Origin: Onchocerca volvulus
Taxonomy: Eukaryota > Nematoda > Chromadorea > Rhabditida > Onchocercidae
DNA length: 64,000 bases
NCBI GenBank assembly: GCA_000499405.2
Contig: HG738137.1
Span: 24,528,202-24,592,201, forward strand
Direction: 5' to 3'
This document shows, one piece after another, positions 13,101 through 25,986 of the stretch; the stretch's first letter is position 1; each line of letters begins with the position of its first letter. The notes beneath the pieces were generated by a model. It was given only the letters and a program-made list of their open reading frames with translations, did not search any database and was not told where the DNA came from. Position numbers and translations under genes: made by a program.

Positions 13101-14867
13101 ATGCAATATAAATATAATGAAACTTACTAACAAATAAATCAAACTAATCTGAGATTTCCGTTATTATTTCCGAAACAACGAAAGAAATGTTTTAAAATAA
13201 GATGGTAAATGATAGCACATCTGCTAACCTTGAAAACGACCAATGGAACAAAAAAGAAAATTAAAAAATTGAAAAAATATTTGAACCATAAGAAAAATTT
13301 TAGAAAAGAATTTGCAAACACACTATTCATTATCAATTTAAATAGAATAAAATTTATTTATTTTAGCGAAAAAAATTTCTTCACTGTCGAAATTATAAAA
13401 TTGTCAAACAGTTCATTGAAATTTTAGTAAAAGCAAAATGCTTTTTTCCAAAATTAATTAATCTTACTAAAAACAAAATAAACGTTTGTAATAAGACAAT
13501 GATGGAAAAAGCTTAGATTTTTATAAAAAATTTCATTTATATCTCAAAGAGAGCATTTTTGCTTGTAAAATTGAAAAAGAAAAAATGTGAGATTAAAAGA
13601 AAAAAAATTGTTGAAAAAATAAGAATTGAACTTAAAGTTTGCTTATTTCGATGGATGCTTAGCAGTTGTTGCCCTTTTATATTATTTCCTCATTCTTTTC
13701 ATTGAATGAGAAAGTAAAAAATGAATAGAAAAAAAAAAAAAAAAAGAGAAGAATTTAGCAATTTTATGTCATAACATGAAATTTGAAATAAAACTTAGCA
13801 TGATCGCCTTGAATTGTGTCATTTGTCATCATCAATGGGTAGAAAGATTACTTACGATGACTAAGTTGAATTTAAATTTGCTTTTTTTTTTTTTTTTTTG
13901 GCAAAACATCTTTTAGATCCTAAGGGAAATACTTATATGTTTGGTTAAAATTATAAAACCAACTGGATAGATAGTCATGAAACTCTGTTTTTAGTCATAA
14001 TGTAGGAAATATTTATCATTGGATTACATTTATTTTCTTAAAAAGCTTTCTAAGAATTTTGAACAAAATCTTCGCCTTATTTACTATTATAACAGAAATT
14101 CATAAAAATGTGAATTTTTTGGATAAATGTGAAACTTTTAGATTTTGGTAAATTCATATACCAACTAATCTCACAGTTTTTGCTCCTTCAAATGATTGAT
14201 TAAAAAACACAAATTAAAATATTATTCAAAAAAAAAAAACTAGCAAAAAACTATCAAAACTATTTTTCAAAAAACTATTAAACCAAAAAAATCAAACTAT
14301 GATCATATGTCAAAGAATGATAATAACAATTGCTGCTTTGGATATTAAATTTTAAACAGAACATTAGAATGATAGGAAAAGAGATAAATTTCAAAGACTG
14401 ATCAATTTTTAAATAATATTTCAATATAAAATTTTGAAAAAAATATGCAAAAAGAATTTTTTCAAATTCTATCCTTCTAACTAAGTGGTTTGTATTCCTG
14501 AACCGTTTGCTGAAATAAATGAAATTTTTAATAATAGCATTATTAATGTAGAAAATTACGATTAATTATATACATCACTTGAAATTTCGAGAATAATTAA
14601 GTTGATTTGAATAATCAAAGATTATAATTTCAATTATAAATAGCATTTATCATTTATGAATTTCAGAATGAGTCTTTATGAAAACTAAATTTGTACTAAA
14701 TAGCATAAAATATTAAATTATTAGATATTTTATTCAAGTTTTTGATTATCAGTGACAGCATAAGCACAAGTAAAAAATCTGTCAATGCTTGCTTATCAAA
14801 TACAAATGATATGACAATATTATAAATAAAAGACATCCACTGAACCTGAATTTAATAATTTTTTTAG
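13101..14867. other. AT-rich stretch without recognised content
   Basis: Read on both strands. Only poly-A/poly-T runs (13731, 13881) and low-complexity open frames are present. Confidence 0.5.
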
Positions 14868-15150
14868 TCAAATATTTTTCAAAAAATAGAAATGAAAATT
14901 TCTGATAACGAAGATTTCCTCGTATGAATAATTTTTTTTTTAATCCATCAAAGATTCCGCTGAATTTGACAACTTTCCAAATTATACAGTTTCCAAAAGA
15001 TATAAATATAAATTGCTTGACAGTGAAGGACTATTACTAAATTAAATTTATCAAAAAATTCCGTTAAATTTGACAATTTTTTCAATTATACAATTTTTGA
15101 AAGATACGAAAATGGAAATTTTACCTAAGAATGAGGAATTATTTTATTAT
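14868..15150. repeat. Local tandem duplication, period about 115-120 bp
   Basis: ATTCCGCTGAATTTGACAAC at 14955 returns as ATTCCGTTAAATTTGACAAT near 15058, followed in both by a CAATTATACA(G/A)TTT block and GAAAGATA(T/C). A third, partial copy precedes the first. Confidence 0.55.
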
Positions 15151-15754
15151 TATTTTTTTTTTTTTTTATTAGTTTCTTAATTCTGTTTATTGGTAATCGA
15201 TAAACAGTAGTGAATGATATTTTATGAAATGTAAAACTTCTGTAATTATCGAATTTTACTAATCGATAAGTGATAAATGTGTTATCAAATTAAATGAAAT
15301 AAAATAGATTAATTTTAAAAGAAATACAAATCGTTCAATGTGATAATACAAATAATTTCAATCAAAAACAGACAGGTGTATTAACAATACATTTGTGATC
15401 AACAGCTATCACAAATATTTTGTATCTTTTTTTCTTCCAAAAAATAAAAAAAAAGAAGGAAAAAATCAAAGCAACTTAGATTGCGCAAATGTTACAATAG
15501 GAAAGAATCAACATACGATAATCGCAGAAGTTTTATATTACAGAAACCTTATGCAACTTATAATAAACTATCAAATATCAATTCATTTTAAAAATCAATA
15601 ACTAACAACTGGCTCGAATGACTTCATCGCAAACATAAACACATAAAAATCAAAACGATGAAAAGAGTTAAGTGAAGCAAATTCATTTGTTTATAAATTT
15701 TGTTAGCAAAAATTTTTGAAAATGATGGTTGGGGAGAAATTTTCTTCGTTAAAA

Positions 15755-15806
15755 GAGAAAAGAAAGAGAAAGAGGGAGAGGGAGAAAGGGAAAGAGAAAA
15801 GAAGAT
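15755..15806. repeat. Polypurine tract (GAAA/GAGG)n
   Basis: About 50 purines without interruption on the plus strand, with a rough mirror symmetry around the AGAGGGAGAGGGAGAAAGGG core. The minus-strand open frame here (serine/proline-rich) is a by-product. Confidence 0.7.
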
Positions 15807-17935
15807 ATAGTTGAAAATGAACTGAAATACGAATATAAGCAATAGTAGAAAGAAATGAATTTAATTAATTCTTTTATTCTTTTTAAATTTTGACAGATTT
15901 GCAATTATTACAATTGTTATAAGTTTCTTATTTCTTCATTTCCAGTTTGAAATATTCATAAATCACATTAATTTTATTGGATATAAATTTTAAAAGTTTT
16001 TGTAACATTTTCGAATTCTATTTTTTCTTGCATTTGAAAAAATTATAAAAATTTGAGAATATTTAATATAATTTAAACTAACTACTATGGTATGCTCATC
16101 AGAGTAGATAAAAAGATGAAAAAAAAGAAAACTTTTTTCCGCAAATACAATTTGTGAATTTTTACAATTTAAAATACAAATTTTCAAAAAAACAAATAAA
16201 AATCAATTTAAAAATACAAATACAATTTTTAAATTAGTTCCGCAATTACATAAATGACAATTTATGCTAATGAAGGTTTCATTTTGCTTTAATTTCATTC
16301 ATAAATAAAAAAAATTTGCATTTTTTTCAATTTAACTAATGCTAAACTTAACTTTTATTTCCGAAGTTTTTCAATAGAATTCATTATTTCGGAAATCTAA
16401 AATTGTCAATAATGTCAAGAATGATGGATGTATAATCAATGATATATAACACCGGGCGAAACAATTTCAGTCAAAAAATATTTGATATATCAAACAAAAA
16501 AAAAAAAAAAAAAACGAGAAAAAATTGTTCATAATGAACCGGAACTCGATGACGATGATAAAAATTTAAAATCATGAATTCATTTCTTTTTTCTCGTAAT
16601 CGATTGGATGCTGACATCAATAAAACTCGAAATCAATTCCATTTTAATACATTCGCTAATGAGAGCATTGAAATTTAATTGATCTCTGATCTATTAGAAT
16701 GATTTTTTAATTTATCTACGTCAATTAAGCTATCTACGTAAAATTTTGAATAAATTAATGAATGAACTATTTCCTGATTCAATCACAAATATTCACATGA
16801 AATTTATTAATACTGATAACCCTTATCTATTCCTAACAGCATGCGTCATTGTTGAAAAAAAAAAAGAAAAAAACTGAAATTTTTGAATCTGAAAGACAAC
16901 ATGTAAAGAGATTAATAAATACTAATAATTTTGATTTAAAAGATTTGAATGCATAAAAGAAAGTAAAAGATGATTTTGATTTGAAATGATAATTTTAATT
17001 TAAAAGATTTGATGTGTAATGCCTATGAAGAAATAAAGAATACTAAAACATCAATGATTAAAGAGCACTATTTATCGATGAATAACATATGAAAGATTAA
17101 AAGTGAAGAGATTGTCCGAAGATTGTGTTATCTAATCAGCTTTATCAGTCGGTCGTACTTTCACTATATGATATAACTTTATCACCGATAAATTGGACTG
17201 TTAACCGATGAAATAAATCATTTTATATTTCTATGAATTGTTGTTAATAGATAGTTCATGTGCATAAATTTGAATTTCAATCATTTTTATGTATAGCGAG
17301 AAAAAAAAACCCAGTTGTTACGCGTACTAATATTTCGAGTTATAGTTTCAGTACATCCAAAAATTCCACATTTATGCAAATATATTTGAAAATGTTGACA
17401 TAAATCGATAAATTACATGGATATATAATAAATGAATTTGAAATAAGTCACGTAACAACTAATATAATCACGTAACAATCTAATATAAACTTTTCTTTCA
17501 ATATAACTAGCATCAAAAAATGGCATTAAAATAATTCAAATTAGAAAATATATGAATGCTACATATATAAAGTATATATGATCTGAAATTCGCAAAAAGA
17601 ATGAAAAATAAAATAAACGAAACAAGAATAATCGATAATACGTTACGAATGATTTCGCAATAAATAAATAAGCAATTAAGCAAATGAAGTATTTCATAAA
17701 AATAAATATGAGAAATTTCGTCACATCATCATTTATTCAAGTTATTAATTAGTGATTAATGAATATTTAAAGGGACAAGTACTTATATAAAAGGCTTATT
17801 TTGCAAATAAAATCTTTCTGTCATAAATAACGTAGTTGAAAAGTAGTTTCGTCAACCTCCTTTTACCTCATTCATACGTAGTAACCCTTCTCCACTCAGT
17901 CCACTCAATCTACTCATTAATTGGTACGAGAAGTC
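15807..17935. other. AT-rich stretch without recognised genes
   Basis: About 2.1 kb. There is a weak duplication of TTTAAAAGATTTGA words at 16930-17010. No exon-like frame with splice sites and no RNA gene were seen. Confidence 0.5.
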
Positions 17936-17939
17936 CAAA

Positions 17940-18390
17940 CTGCTCTCTCTCTCTCTCTCTTTCTCTGCTCACCTTCTCTCATTCTCATCATATCGATCGA
18001 CACACATACATACATACATATCCATACACACACACATACACCCAAACAGACACATTCAGATACGTGTACTCCCATAAATATTACACAAATACCTAAATTA
18101 ATATACATACACATACACACATACAGAAACATTAATATATATCCAAAATGACATACAAACATACATACACACATAAATACATATATACATACATACATAT
18201 ACATACACAGACACATACTGACAGACAATGCACAAACCCATACACACTAAACATATACCTAAATTGACATACGTCACTTACCCACATACACATTCATATA
18301 AGACACGTATAGACACATACACGCATATATAAAAAGACCTACAAACATACAGACATACATACTTGCGTACATACCTAAGTAGATACACAC
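17940..18390. repeat. Compound microsatellite (CT)n then (ACAT)n/(ACACAT)n
   Basis: A CT run at about 17943-17965 is followed by roughly 390 bp of interrupted ACATACAT/ACACAC repeats. Overlapping open frames on both strands (Thr/His-rich and Met/Cys/Val-rich) come from the repeat and are not genes. Confidence 0.9.
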
Positions 18391-18721
18391 ATTATATATA
18401 AAAAAATAAAAATGAATTTACCGCAAACTTCTCGGTAGACATTAAACCAGTTTCAGTATCGATGAAATGAAATTTCGAAGCTGATTGAAAAAAAAGAAAA
18501 AAGTGGTAAATTGTGATAAAAATCGGATGAAATTTAAAAGCGTTCCAATAATTGGTTATTTTAATTTGTATTCATTCATACTCAATGATGAAATATAGTT
18601 TAAATAAAGAAATATTGATTTGTTGTAAGATTGATATGTAAAAAAAAAGATAGATAATAAAAAAAAAGGTAGTAAATCGAATAAAAATAGATAGATTAAA
18701 TTTTTACTTGGTAATTGAAAA

Positions 18722-18830
18722 CAACTAGTTCAAATCTTTGTTTGATAATTTAAAAAAGTTAAAACAAGTCTTTGTTTGCTAAATAAAAACAGGTAAATCA
18801 AATTTTTGTTTGATAAATAAAAGTAGGCAC
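18722..18830. repeat. Three tandem units of about 35-40 bp
   Basis: The motif TCAAATCTTTGTTTGATAA recurs as CAAGTCTTTGTTTGCTAAAT and TCAAATTTTTGTTTGATAAA with AAAA-rich linkers. Confidence 0.55.
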
Positions 18831-20048
18831 AAATAGATCAGATCGTTCGTTTACTTCATCAATTACCACTAGCAAATATTAGTTTCAAACTCGTTTACTT
18901 ACGACACATCTCAAAAAAGAAAAAGAAAAAAGGGAAGGCATTCTCGAATTTTAAAATCATTTTTGTTAAAAGTAATATAGCAAAATGACTTCATGACAAA
19001 ATGTCATAATTACAATTTTTTTCCTGGATTAATTAAATGAATACTATATTTAGAAATAATAATAATAATAATATCTAGACTTCTTAAAAGCATGAAAATT
19101 AAAAAACTTGCCAAAAAGTTTGATAAAATCGGATTTTTTTTTAACAATTTTTTTTTTGAGAGATTTAAAGGAAATTTTTAATGATCTTTTTTTGTTAAAT
19201 TTCAATGAATTTTTGAATTCAGCAGTGAAATCAATCACAGAAAAGAGACTAAGAAAAAAATGAGAAAGAAGAAAAGAAAAAGTTTTAAATAAATCAAGAT
19301 TGTTTTAGTTTTTATTAAGTGTCTTTTTCTTTTTAGTTCTTCGTTTTTAACCATTTACTTTTATTTGTAATTTTTTTTCATCAAAAAGGAAGAAAAAAGA
19401 GAAAAGTGGAACTAAAAAATTGCTCAAAAAAGAACAGTGACATCGATTTGAAAAAATAAATATCCATTTTTTAACATTCCATTAAGATCATATCACTTAA
19501 ATATTATCATCCAACTGATAGATAAAAAAAATTTTCTTTCATATAATTCAAAATATTTGTACATGTCATCGAAATTTTATATTTTTCATTAAATTATCTG
19601 AAATTTTTTTGATAAAAGCAAAAATAAACATAGACAGTTCATTTTAATTTTGTTCACTTGAAAATAAAAAATTTCGTAATAATGGCAAATTGAATGGTAT
19701 AATTTCATAAACTTTTATATCCTAAATTTTGTTCAAAATGTTTTTAAAAGATTATTGTTTTCTAAAATTTTGTTTAAGTATTTACCAGTTACCTATAAAT
19801 ATGTCCAACTCTACGGTCATTATATTTTTATAAATTATATTCTGCTAAAAATTAGTTAAATAAACTTAATAAATTTGATATAAAAACAGAAAAAGAATGA
19901 CAGAGAGAAAGAGAGAGAAAAGTATGATATTTATTATTTTTTTTTTCTTAATTTTTTTGAGAGACTGAAAAAATTAAACAATTTTTTTTTTCTGCTACAT
20001 TTTTCACGATAACAGTAAAGTTTTTTTTGTATCATATTCTCTTCTAGC

Positions 20049-20079
<31 letters not shown>

Positions 20080-20835
20080 TAAATTATTGAGAAAAAAAAA
20101 GAGAGTAAAGATTGTGTGTCGTCACCATGTTGTTGTCAAAAAAATTATTGATAAATTTTTGAAGAGAAAAATGTTTTTTGTTAAAATGTGTTCGATTAGT
20201 TTTATTTATTCATTTTTATTACTCGTAATCGTTACGAAAAAAAAGAAAGCAAATATCTGAAGAAAAGAGGATAAGATATAAAGGTATGAATAATTGATTG
20301 AACTCTTGAAAATTTAAATTTTATTTACTTTCAAATTTTGTAGTAATTATGATCAATTTGAAAGACCTAATTCTCATGATACTATCTGTTTTTAATTTGT
20401 TATCCTTTATTTTACTTTATTATTGTTTCATTGTATTTCATGCAGTTTCGGAATAAATTTCGTTTATTCAATGCATCAAGTCGTAAAAAAATTTGTGAAA
20501 AAAAATTTTTTTTCTCAGTTAAACTGCTTGAATTTTTAATTACATAATTGCTCAAAATGTCGAACAACTTGAATATATCAATTTGAGGTAGCAATTATTC
20601 AAAAAACGAGGATAGAAGAAAGAAATTTTAAGAAAAAGATAAGAATGAGAGAGATGAAAACTGAAAATATCCGATAATTACAATATTTCTTAGAATGATG
20701 AAATTTTGGCGAAGGATTCGACGAAATTAGCACATTTATTTTTCTTTGCATACTTCCCAATTCTCTCTGCTTAATTATGGAGAAAAATTTTATTGTATGA
20801 ATAAAATTCCAATAAATAATGATGGGATTTTGATC
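18831..20835. other. AT-rich stretch with long poly-T/poly-A runs
   Basis: Includes a poly-T run near 20048-20073 and many A/T homopolymers. Open frames on the minus strand are homopolymer-driven. No gene recognised. Confidence 0.5.
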
Positions 20836-21090
20836 AGAATTAGATGATGTTATGAAGAAAAATACGTAAATACGAAATTTTTTGACATAGAAATTGAATT
20901 TATAATTTGTAATCATTTTTAGAATTAGATGATGATGTTACTCAGTAAAATATATGAATTATGAAATTTTTCGACGTAGAAATTGAATTCACAATTTGAA
21001 ATTATTTTTAGAATTGGATGATGATGTTATGAAGTAAAATCAATAATGAAATTTTTCGATGTAGAAATTAAATTCATAATTTAAAATCAT
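20836..21090. repeat. Minisatellite, three tandem units of 85-90 bp
   Basis: Units start at 20836, 20921 and 21010, each with AGAATT(A/G)GATGATG, a TTATGAAG/TTACTCAG block, then GAAATTTTTCGACGTAGAAA and TTCATAATTT...AATCATTTTT. Divergence between units is modest. Confidence 0.8.
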
Positions 21091-21264
21091 TTTTTTTTTT
21101 TTTTTTTTTTAACGATTAAACATTCATACATTAAAAAAAGGGAGTAACATCAATTATTCATAGGAGTGCGAAAATAATAAAGTGCTAAATTTAGCAGTGA
21201 TAATACTGATAACACACTATATCAGTGATATTTTCAAAATTAAAATTATTATGTATTATTCAGA

Positions 21265-21453
21265 CTTGATAAGTTTCTTTGAACTTTTCGACAATCCGAA
21301 AAATTGATTTCTTTGATCAACTTGATAAATTCATAAATAGTACCAAATATTTTTAACTATCATTAAATTCCTTAAGATTTTAATAAAGTTCTCTTTATAA
21401 TAAAATAATTAAAGTTTAGAAAGTTGTCGAAAAGTTTAAAGAAACTTATCAAG
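21265..21453. mobile_element. Foldback / MITE-like element with 30-bp inverted repeats
   Basis: Left arm 21265-21294 begins CTTGATAAGTTTCTTTGAAC. Right arm 21424-21453 is its reverse complement with a single mismatch over 30 bp. The 129-bp centre has no coding potential. No clear target duplication was found. Confidence 0.55.
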
Positions 21454-21473
21454 TTACAATCATTTTACTATAA

Positions 21474-21955
21474 ACTAGCTGAACCCCCCATGCGAATATG
21501 GAACGATTGATTTGTCTTACAAAAATCAATCGGGGATTAACTGATTTGGGGTAGGTTAAAAAAAAAAGTAGGTATACAGTAGATATACCCGTATAGAAAC
21601 ATGCACCACCTATGAATATAACGTTGTGTCAAATTTTCAAACCGATCGGTGAAGAACTTGAAATGTTGTGTCAAAAGCCACAACGAACATTTACATTTGT
21701 ATTTATGGAGAATATTTTCGACTCTTAGTTAGCAGTGAATCAACTGCTTGACCTCACTTTATTTATCCGTTAATCGGAGTGTTTTGGCGGGAAACATGTT
21801 TATTCTTATAGACGGTAAAAAAAGTATATTTATGTAGAAACACGCATCTATTCGAATGCACGTTGAATCAAAATTTCAAAGTAGTCAGTAAAGAATTTGC
21901 AACGTTGTGTCAAAAGTCACAACGAACATTGACATTTTTATTTATATAGATTCTT
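21474..21955 (+). mobile_element. RTE-like non-LTR retrotransposon tail, head-to-tail dimer
   Basis: Two related units of about 240 bp (about 21474-21715 and 21716-21955). Each has a less AT-rich body, a GTAGAAAC(A)(T/C)GCA block, AAGAA(C/T)TTG, then TTGTGTCAAAAG(C/T)CACAAC and GAACATT(T/G)ACATTT. The second ends TTTATTTATATAGATT. The opening ACTAGCTGAACCCC and the ATATAGATT end resemble 3' tails of RTE-clade elements; that assignment is from memory of such tails. No reverse transcriptase remains. Confidence 0.5.
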
Positions 21956-24410
21956 TAGAAATCTATTCAAATTTTCTCAGTTTTATTAATTTCTTATTCA
22001 AAATTATGATTTGATAAATATATTTTTGTAAATATTGAATGACAATTTGGTGTTTCTGTTTGCTTTAGTTTATATTTTTAGGTATTAGAAAAATTTTTCA
22101 TAATTTTAATGACAATTAAAAATTAATTAGTACTACTTATGAATTTACTGAATTGATCAAAAAATCTATTTAAACTTTTAATTATTGATTATTATAATGA
22201 TTGCTGAATTTATTTCTCTCCTTCCGTCAATGAGTTTCTTATTTTCATTTTTTTTAAATTTGAATAATAATTCCTGTATGAATATTCGATCATTTCCTTC
22301 TCTTTTTTTCTTTTCTAGTGCATTCATCAATATAATCTTCAAATTTCATGAAATTTAATTCAAAGGATCATCCATTCAATCAATCATTCCTATTATCCCA
22401 CTATGTTCTCCTTTTTTTCAACCGTATTTTTAAAATATTCACAGTGGCAGTATTAGATTAAAGATCTATAAAAAAAAAAAAAAGAGGATAAAAAAGGACA
22501 AAATAGGTTTGATGGAATGAATATCATTTTCAGGTCATTTGACCGAAAATTCTGTAATTCTATTCTAATTCTTTTTGTCAATCGATATAACTTCCTTCTT
22601 TCTTCCTTCACCCTCTGAAATTACAAGTAAATGGAAAAAAAAAAAAGAAAAATAAGAAAAACAGGTAATTGGCAAATACATAATTATTGACAAATACATA
22701 ATTACATTACGATATAGAAAGTATAAGGAATATTAAATAATTGTAACCAATTTATCAATGACATTGCGATAACAACTACATTGTCATTTATAATCCAAAC
22801 TTATGCACTCTTTCATACTTTTTTTTTTTTTTAGTAATATTTTCAACTGATCATCTTTTCGAAGTATTAAAATAATAAAAAAATAAGTTTAATTACACAA
22901 TTAATAATAAGTAAATAAGATAAGTAATCAATGTAAACAAAATTTAATGCAGTTTGCCTCATACATAAGTTTTAGCTGTCAAAAATAAAAAATACTGAAA
23001 ATTTTAATGCATAACAAATCTTTCAAAATAATTCATCATTTCTTTTCTTTATGATAAAGAATTGTGAAAAAGGCAAGTTTTTTATAAGAAAACAGAACTT
23101 TGATGAAAACGAACTGAGACTTCAAAAAATTCATTTCTTTTGATATAATATCAGGGAAAAATGGAAAATTGTTAGCAATACCAGTTACATTTAAAGAAAT
23201 AAAAGAATTGCAAATAATATTAAAGCAAATGTTTATGGCAAGCAAGATCAGAAATTAAATTGATGAAACTGATAATAATTGATCAAAAAGACACGTATAT
23301 TGCCGTTGCTACACATTTAAACATTTCATGATTCCTGTTATTCACGAGAGGTCACTGAAATCAGAGCGATTATGCATCCAGGATGAGATAGAATTCTCGA
23401 ATTTGTAGCATAATAAAGTCACGTAAGGTCACGCTATAAACGAAACAACTGAATTAGTTAATGAATAGGAAAATGGCCAAGACAAAATGCAATTGAAATT
23501 TGATCAAAAAATATAGAAGGAAATGATTATCAGCTATGAAGTTTTTCCAATCTTTCGAGCGTTATGATAATTTATTCCAATTCTGATAAGAACATTTCTG
23601 ATAAGATTTCATTCGGATAAGAACAAAATGATAAATACTTTTAGCATTTCAATAAGCCAGAAATAAGTACCCAAAAAAGAAAACAATAAGGAACTATGTT
23701 TTTTTTATAAATGCCTATCTTTAAATAGACATCATTCTTGATTTCTAATAGGCAATTTAAATAAGAAATTAGATATAAAAAAGCCAAATAATTCATTATT
23801 TAAAATGTCTCATAGTTTATTTTCTATTAAATTATATTAAAAATTCGAAAATATAAACTAAATAAAAAGAAAAATGAAAAAAGTGAATAATTTTTAGAAA
23901 TTAAATTGAAGAAAACGAAAAAAAAATGACACCAATGAGACGGAAGTTTCCAATCTTTTTTAAATGTGTGGAATATGTAAGAATGGGCGAATTAAAGGGT
24001 GAAAGAAAAGGAAGAATGAAATGAATCTTTAAAAAAAATAAAATGAAAATGAGTGGGTGGTGTGAACGGTAGAAAATTTGGGGAAAAGAAAGAAAAGAAT
24101 AAAAATCTGTCATTCTTTCGAAATGGGAAAATAAACGATCGCAAAGAATTGTTAAATTTGTTAAACTTTGAGCGAACAAAATTACCGTGCACACATATAT
24201 AAATGCATCATAAATTATTATCATTGATAACTTCTATAATCATATTTTTCCGGTTCCAGAAAAATACGAACCTGCGATAATCTGATGAGAAAAATATATA
24301 TGACTTGTTGAAACTAAATAAACGATCATCATATGTTCAGATTGATAATCAAAAAAGATAATCAGTTAGCTTATTACAAGTTGATGCCATTTGATAATGA
24401 CATATCATTC
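21956..24410. other. AT-rich stretch without recognised genes
   Basis: A less AT-rich island at 23290-23450 contains AGGTCACTG and AAGGTCACG half-sites and a 16-codon open stretch, too short to call. Minus-strand frames at 23036-23245 and 23901-24224 are low complexity. Confidence 0.45.
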
Positions 24411-24456
24411 GTGATATACGTGATATGCGATTTGCATGATATACGTGATATACGCT
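24411..24456. repeat. GATATACGT/GATATGCGA short tandem repeat
   Basis: Four imperfect copies of an 8-10 bp TGATATACG word. Confidence 0.6.
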
Positions 24457-24579
24457 TTAATCATACATATGGGTCAATGTTCGAAAAAATTTGTCACTGA
24501 TAATCTTTTGATCAAATTTCTCTTTTCTTTTCTTTTTTTTCGTTGTTCATATAAAGAAAAAATTTTAGCCAGCACTATT

Positions 24580-24837
24580 TGTTGAAATGGGAAATTTTTA
24601 TATTTCCAATATTTCTAATTAATTAATTCATTAATTAACACTAGTTAAATACATCAATTAAATTAATGCACTTTTTTATACTAATGATGAAAAAACAATA
24701 AATATATCAATTAAATTAATGCACTTTTTTTATACTTTGAAAAATAATTATCGAAATAATTGGTAATAATTGATACATTTATTTCATACATTAACTAATT
24801 AGGAATAATGAAGATCTGAAAATTTCCCATTTCAACA
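24580..24837. mobile_element. MITE-like element, 258 bp, terminal inverted repeats
   Basis: Left end TGTTGAAATGGGAAATTTT (24580-24598) is repeated exactly in inverse orientation at the right end (24819-24837). The similarity continues imperfectly inward for about 60 bp. The centre holds a 33-bp direct duplication (ATCAATTAAATTAATGCACT... at about 24652 and 24707). No coding capacity. Flanks show no convincing duplication. Confidence 0.6.
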
Positions 24838-25002
24838 TGAAAATGTTTTTTTTTTTTCCACCGTAATGAATTTATCTTCATTGTCTATCTGCATTTTACA
24901 CAACAATTATTGGAAATTTTTATTCATTATTTTTTTTTTACTTTGACAATTGATAATTGATAAATCGATAATTGGCAATTGAAAAGTTGATAACTGACAG
25001 TT

Positions 25003-25977
25003 TTAGGTAGAATTAAATGGTTCATCAAAGTGAAAGTACTCGAAAAGTTTGCAAGTAATAATAGCGGAACATAAACAAACTATAAGAAAGAATATTACAG
25101 TAAGAAAAACAATAGCAATTACTTTGACATATTCATTATTTGCCAATTTCACGACTTCATGTTGAGTTGCCTGAAAGAATTCATGGAATAACATGAAATT
25201 TATAAATTAATTTTGAATTAAATCCGATTAATTTTGATGGAATAAATTTTTCAACAAATATTTCATTTAAAATTCATGATTTTTTTTGATTAAGAAATTT
25301 TAATGAACAACACTTCAGATTAATCACTTCGTGTTAAATATATTTTTGTCAATTTAGATGTTGGGATGATGAAAAATGTAACATTTCGATTCCAATTTCT
25401 TCTTTTTTTTATTTTACTTTTAATCTTGCAAAGCATTTAACGAAAATTTTTTGGCACATATTAATAAATCAAACAGAAAAGTTGCAGAAATTAGAAATAT
25501 CATTCAATCTGATTGAATTTTTGCAAATCAGTTTCATCGAAAAAGATTCAGAATTCAAAAGAATTTAAAAATTTCGAAATTTAAACTCAGAATTAAAAAG
25601 TTTACAAAGCAAGTCTATCGAATTACGAAACCCGCACATTATTCTATCTTTGAACTTGGAAAATTAGATGATATCATTTCTAGATCAGTCGAAATAAATA
25701 TCACTTATCAATAATAAATTTCAACATTGATTCATTAAAAATGATGGAAAAAAAAAATGGAAAAAGTCCTTTTAACATCTAATATTAGTAATAATAATAA
25801 TATTGTTATCCTTATTATCACTATTATTGTGCTGTTCTTATCATTATTATCATTCGTAAACACCAATCAGTGCACCTAATAATAATAAAAATTCCTTACC
25901 TCAATTTTAGCAATTAAATGTTTCAAAAAACATTTCCATATGCCATCCTGACTTTGTTCATTGCTTTTGTCATTCAT
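25003..25977 (-). CDS. Small single-pass membrane protein, 81 aa, unknown
   Basis: Two exons, 25900-25977 (26 codons) and 25003-25170 (55 codons plus stop), joined in phase 0 by GAG|GTAAGG and TTTCAG|GCA. The N-terminal half (MNDKSNEQSQDGIWKCF, then KHLIAKIEATQHEVVKLA) is polar and helical. Residues about 43-66 (VIAIVFLTVIFFLIVCLCSA plus IITC) are one strongly hydrophobic segment, followed by a short acidic-aromatic tail (FEYFHFDEPFNST). There is no cleavable signal peptide, so it is a single-anchor protein with an N-terminal domain of about 42 residues. An acceptor TTATTTAG lies 3 nt before the ATG, consistent with SL trans-splicing. If that acceptor is cis, there would be upstream exons. 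I do not recognise the family. It stands alone in some 17 kb of non-coding DNA. Confidence 0.7.
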
Positions 25978-25980
25978 TTC

Positions 25981-25986
25981 CTAAAT
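25981..25986 (-). promoter_or_regulatory. Candidate SL trans-splice acceptor of the 81-aa membrane protein gene
   Basis: Minus-strand TTATTTAG|GAAATG: the acceptor is three bases before the start codon. Confidence 0.45.

Noticed and set aside
17836..18228. Overlapping open frames of 76-103 residues on both strands
   Set aside because: They are translations of the CT and ACAT microsatellite and have no non-repeat sequence.
24571..24579. Target-site duplication for the MITE-like element at 24580
   Set aside because: The bases before 24580 (CACTATT) and after 24837 (TGAAAATG) do not match in any 2-9 bp register.
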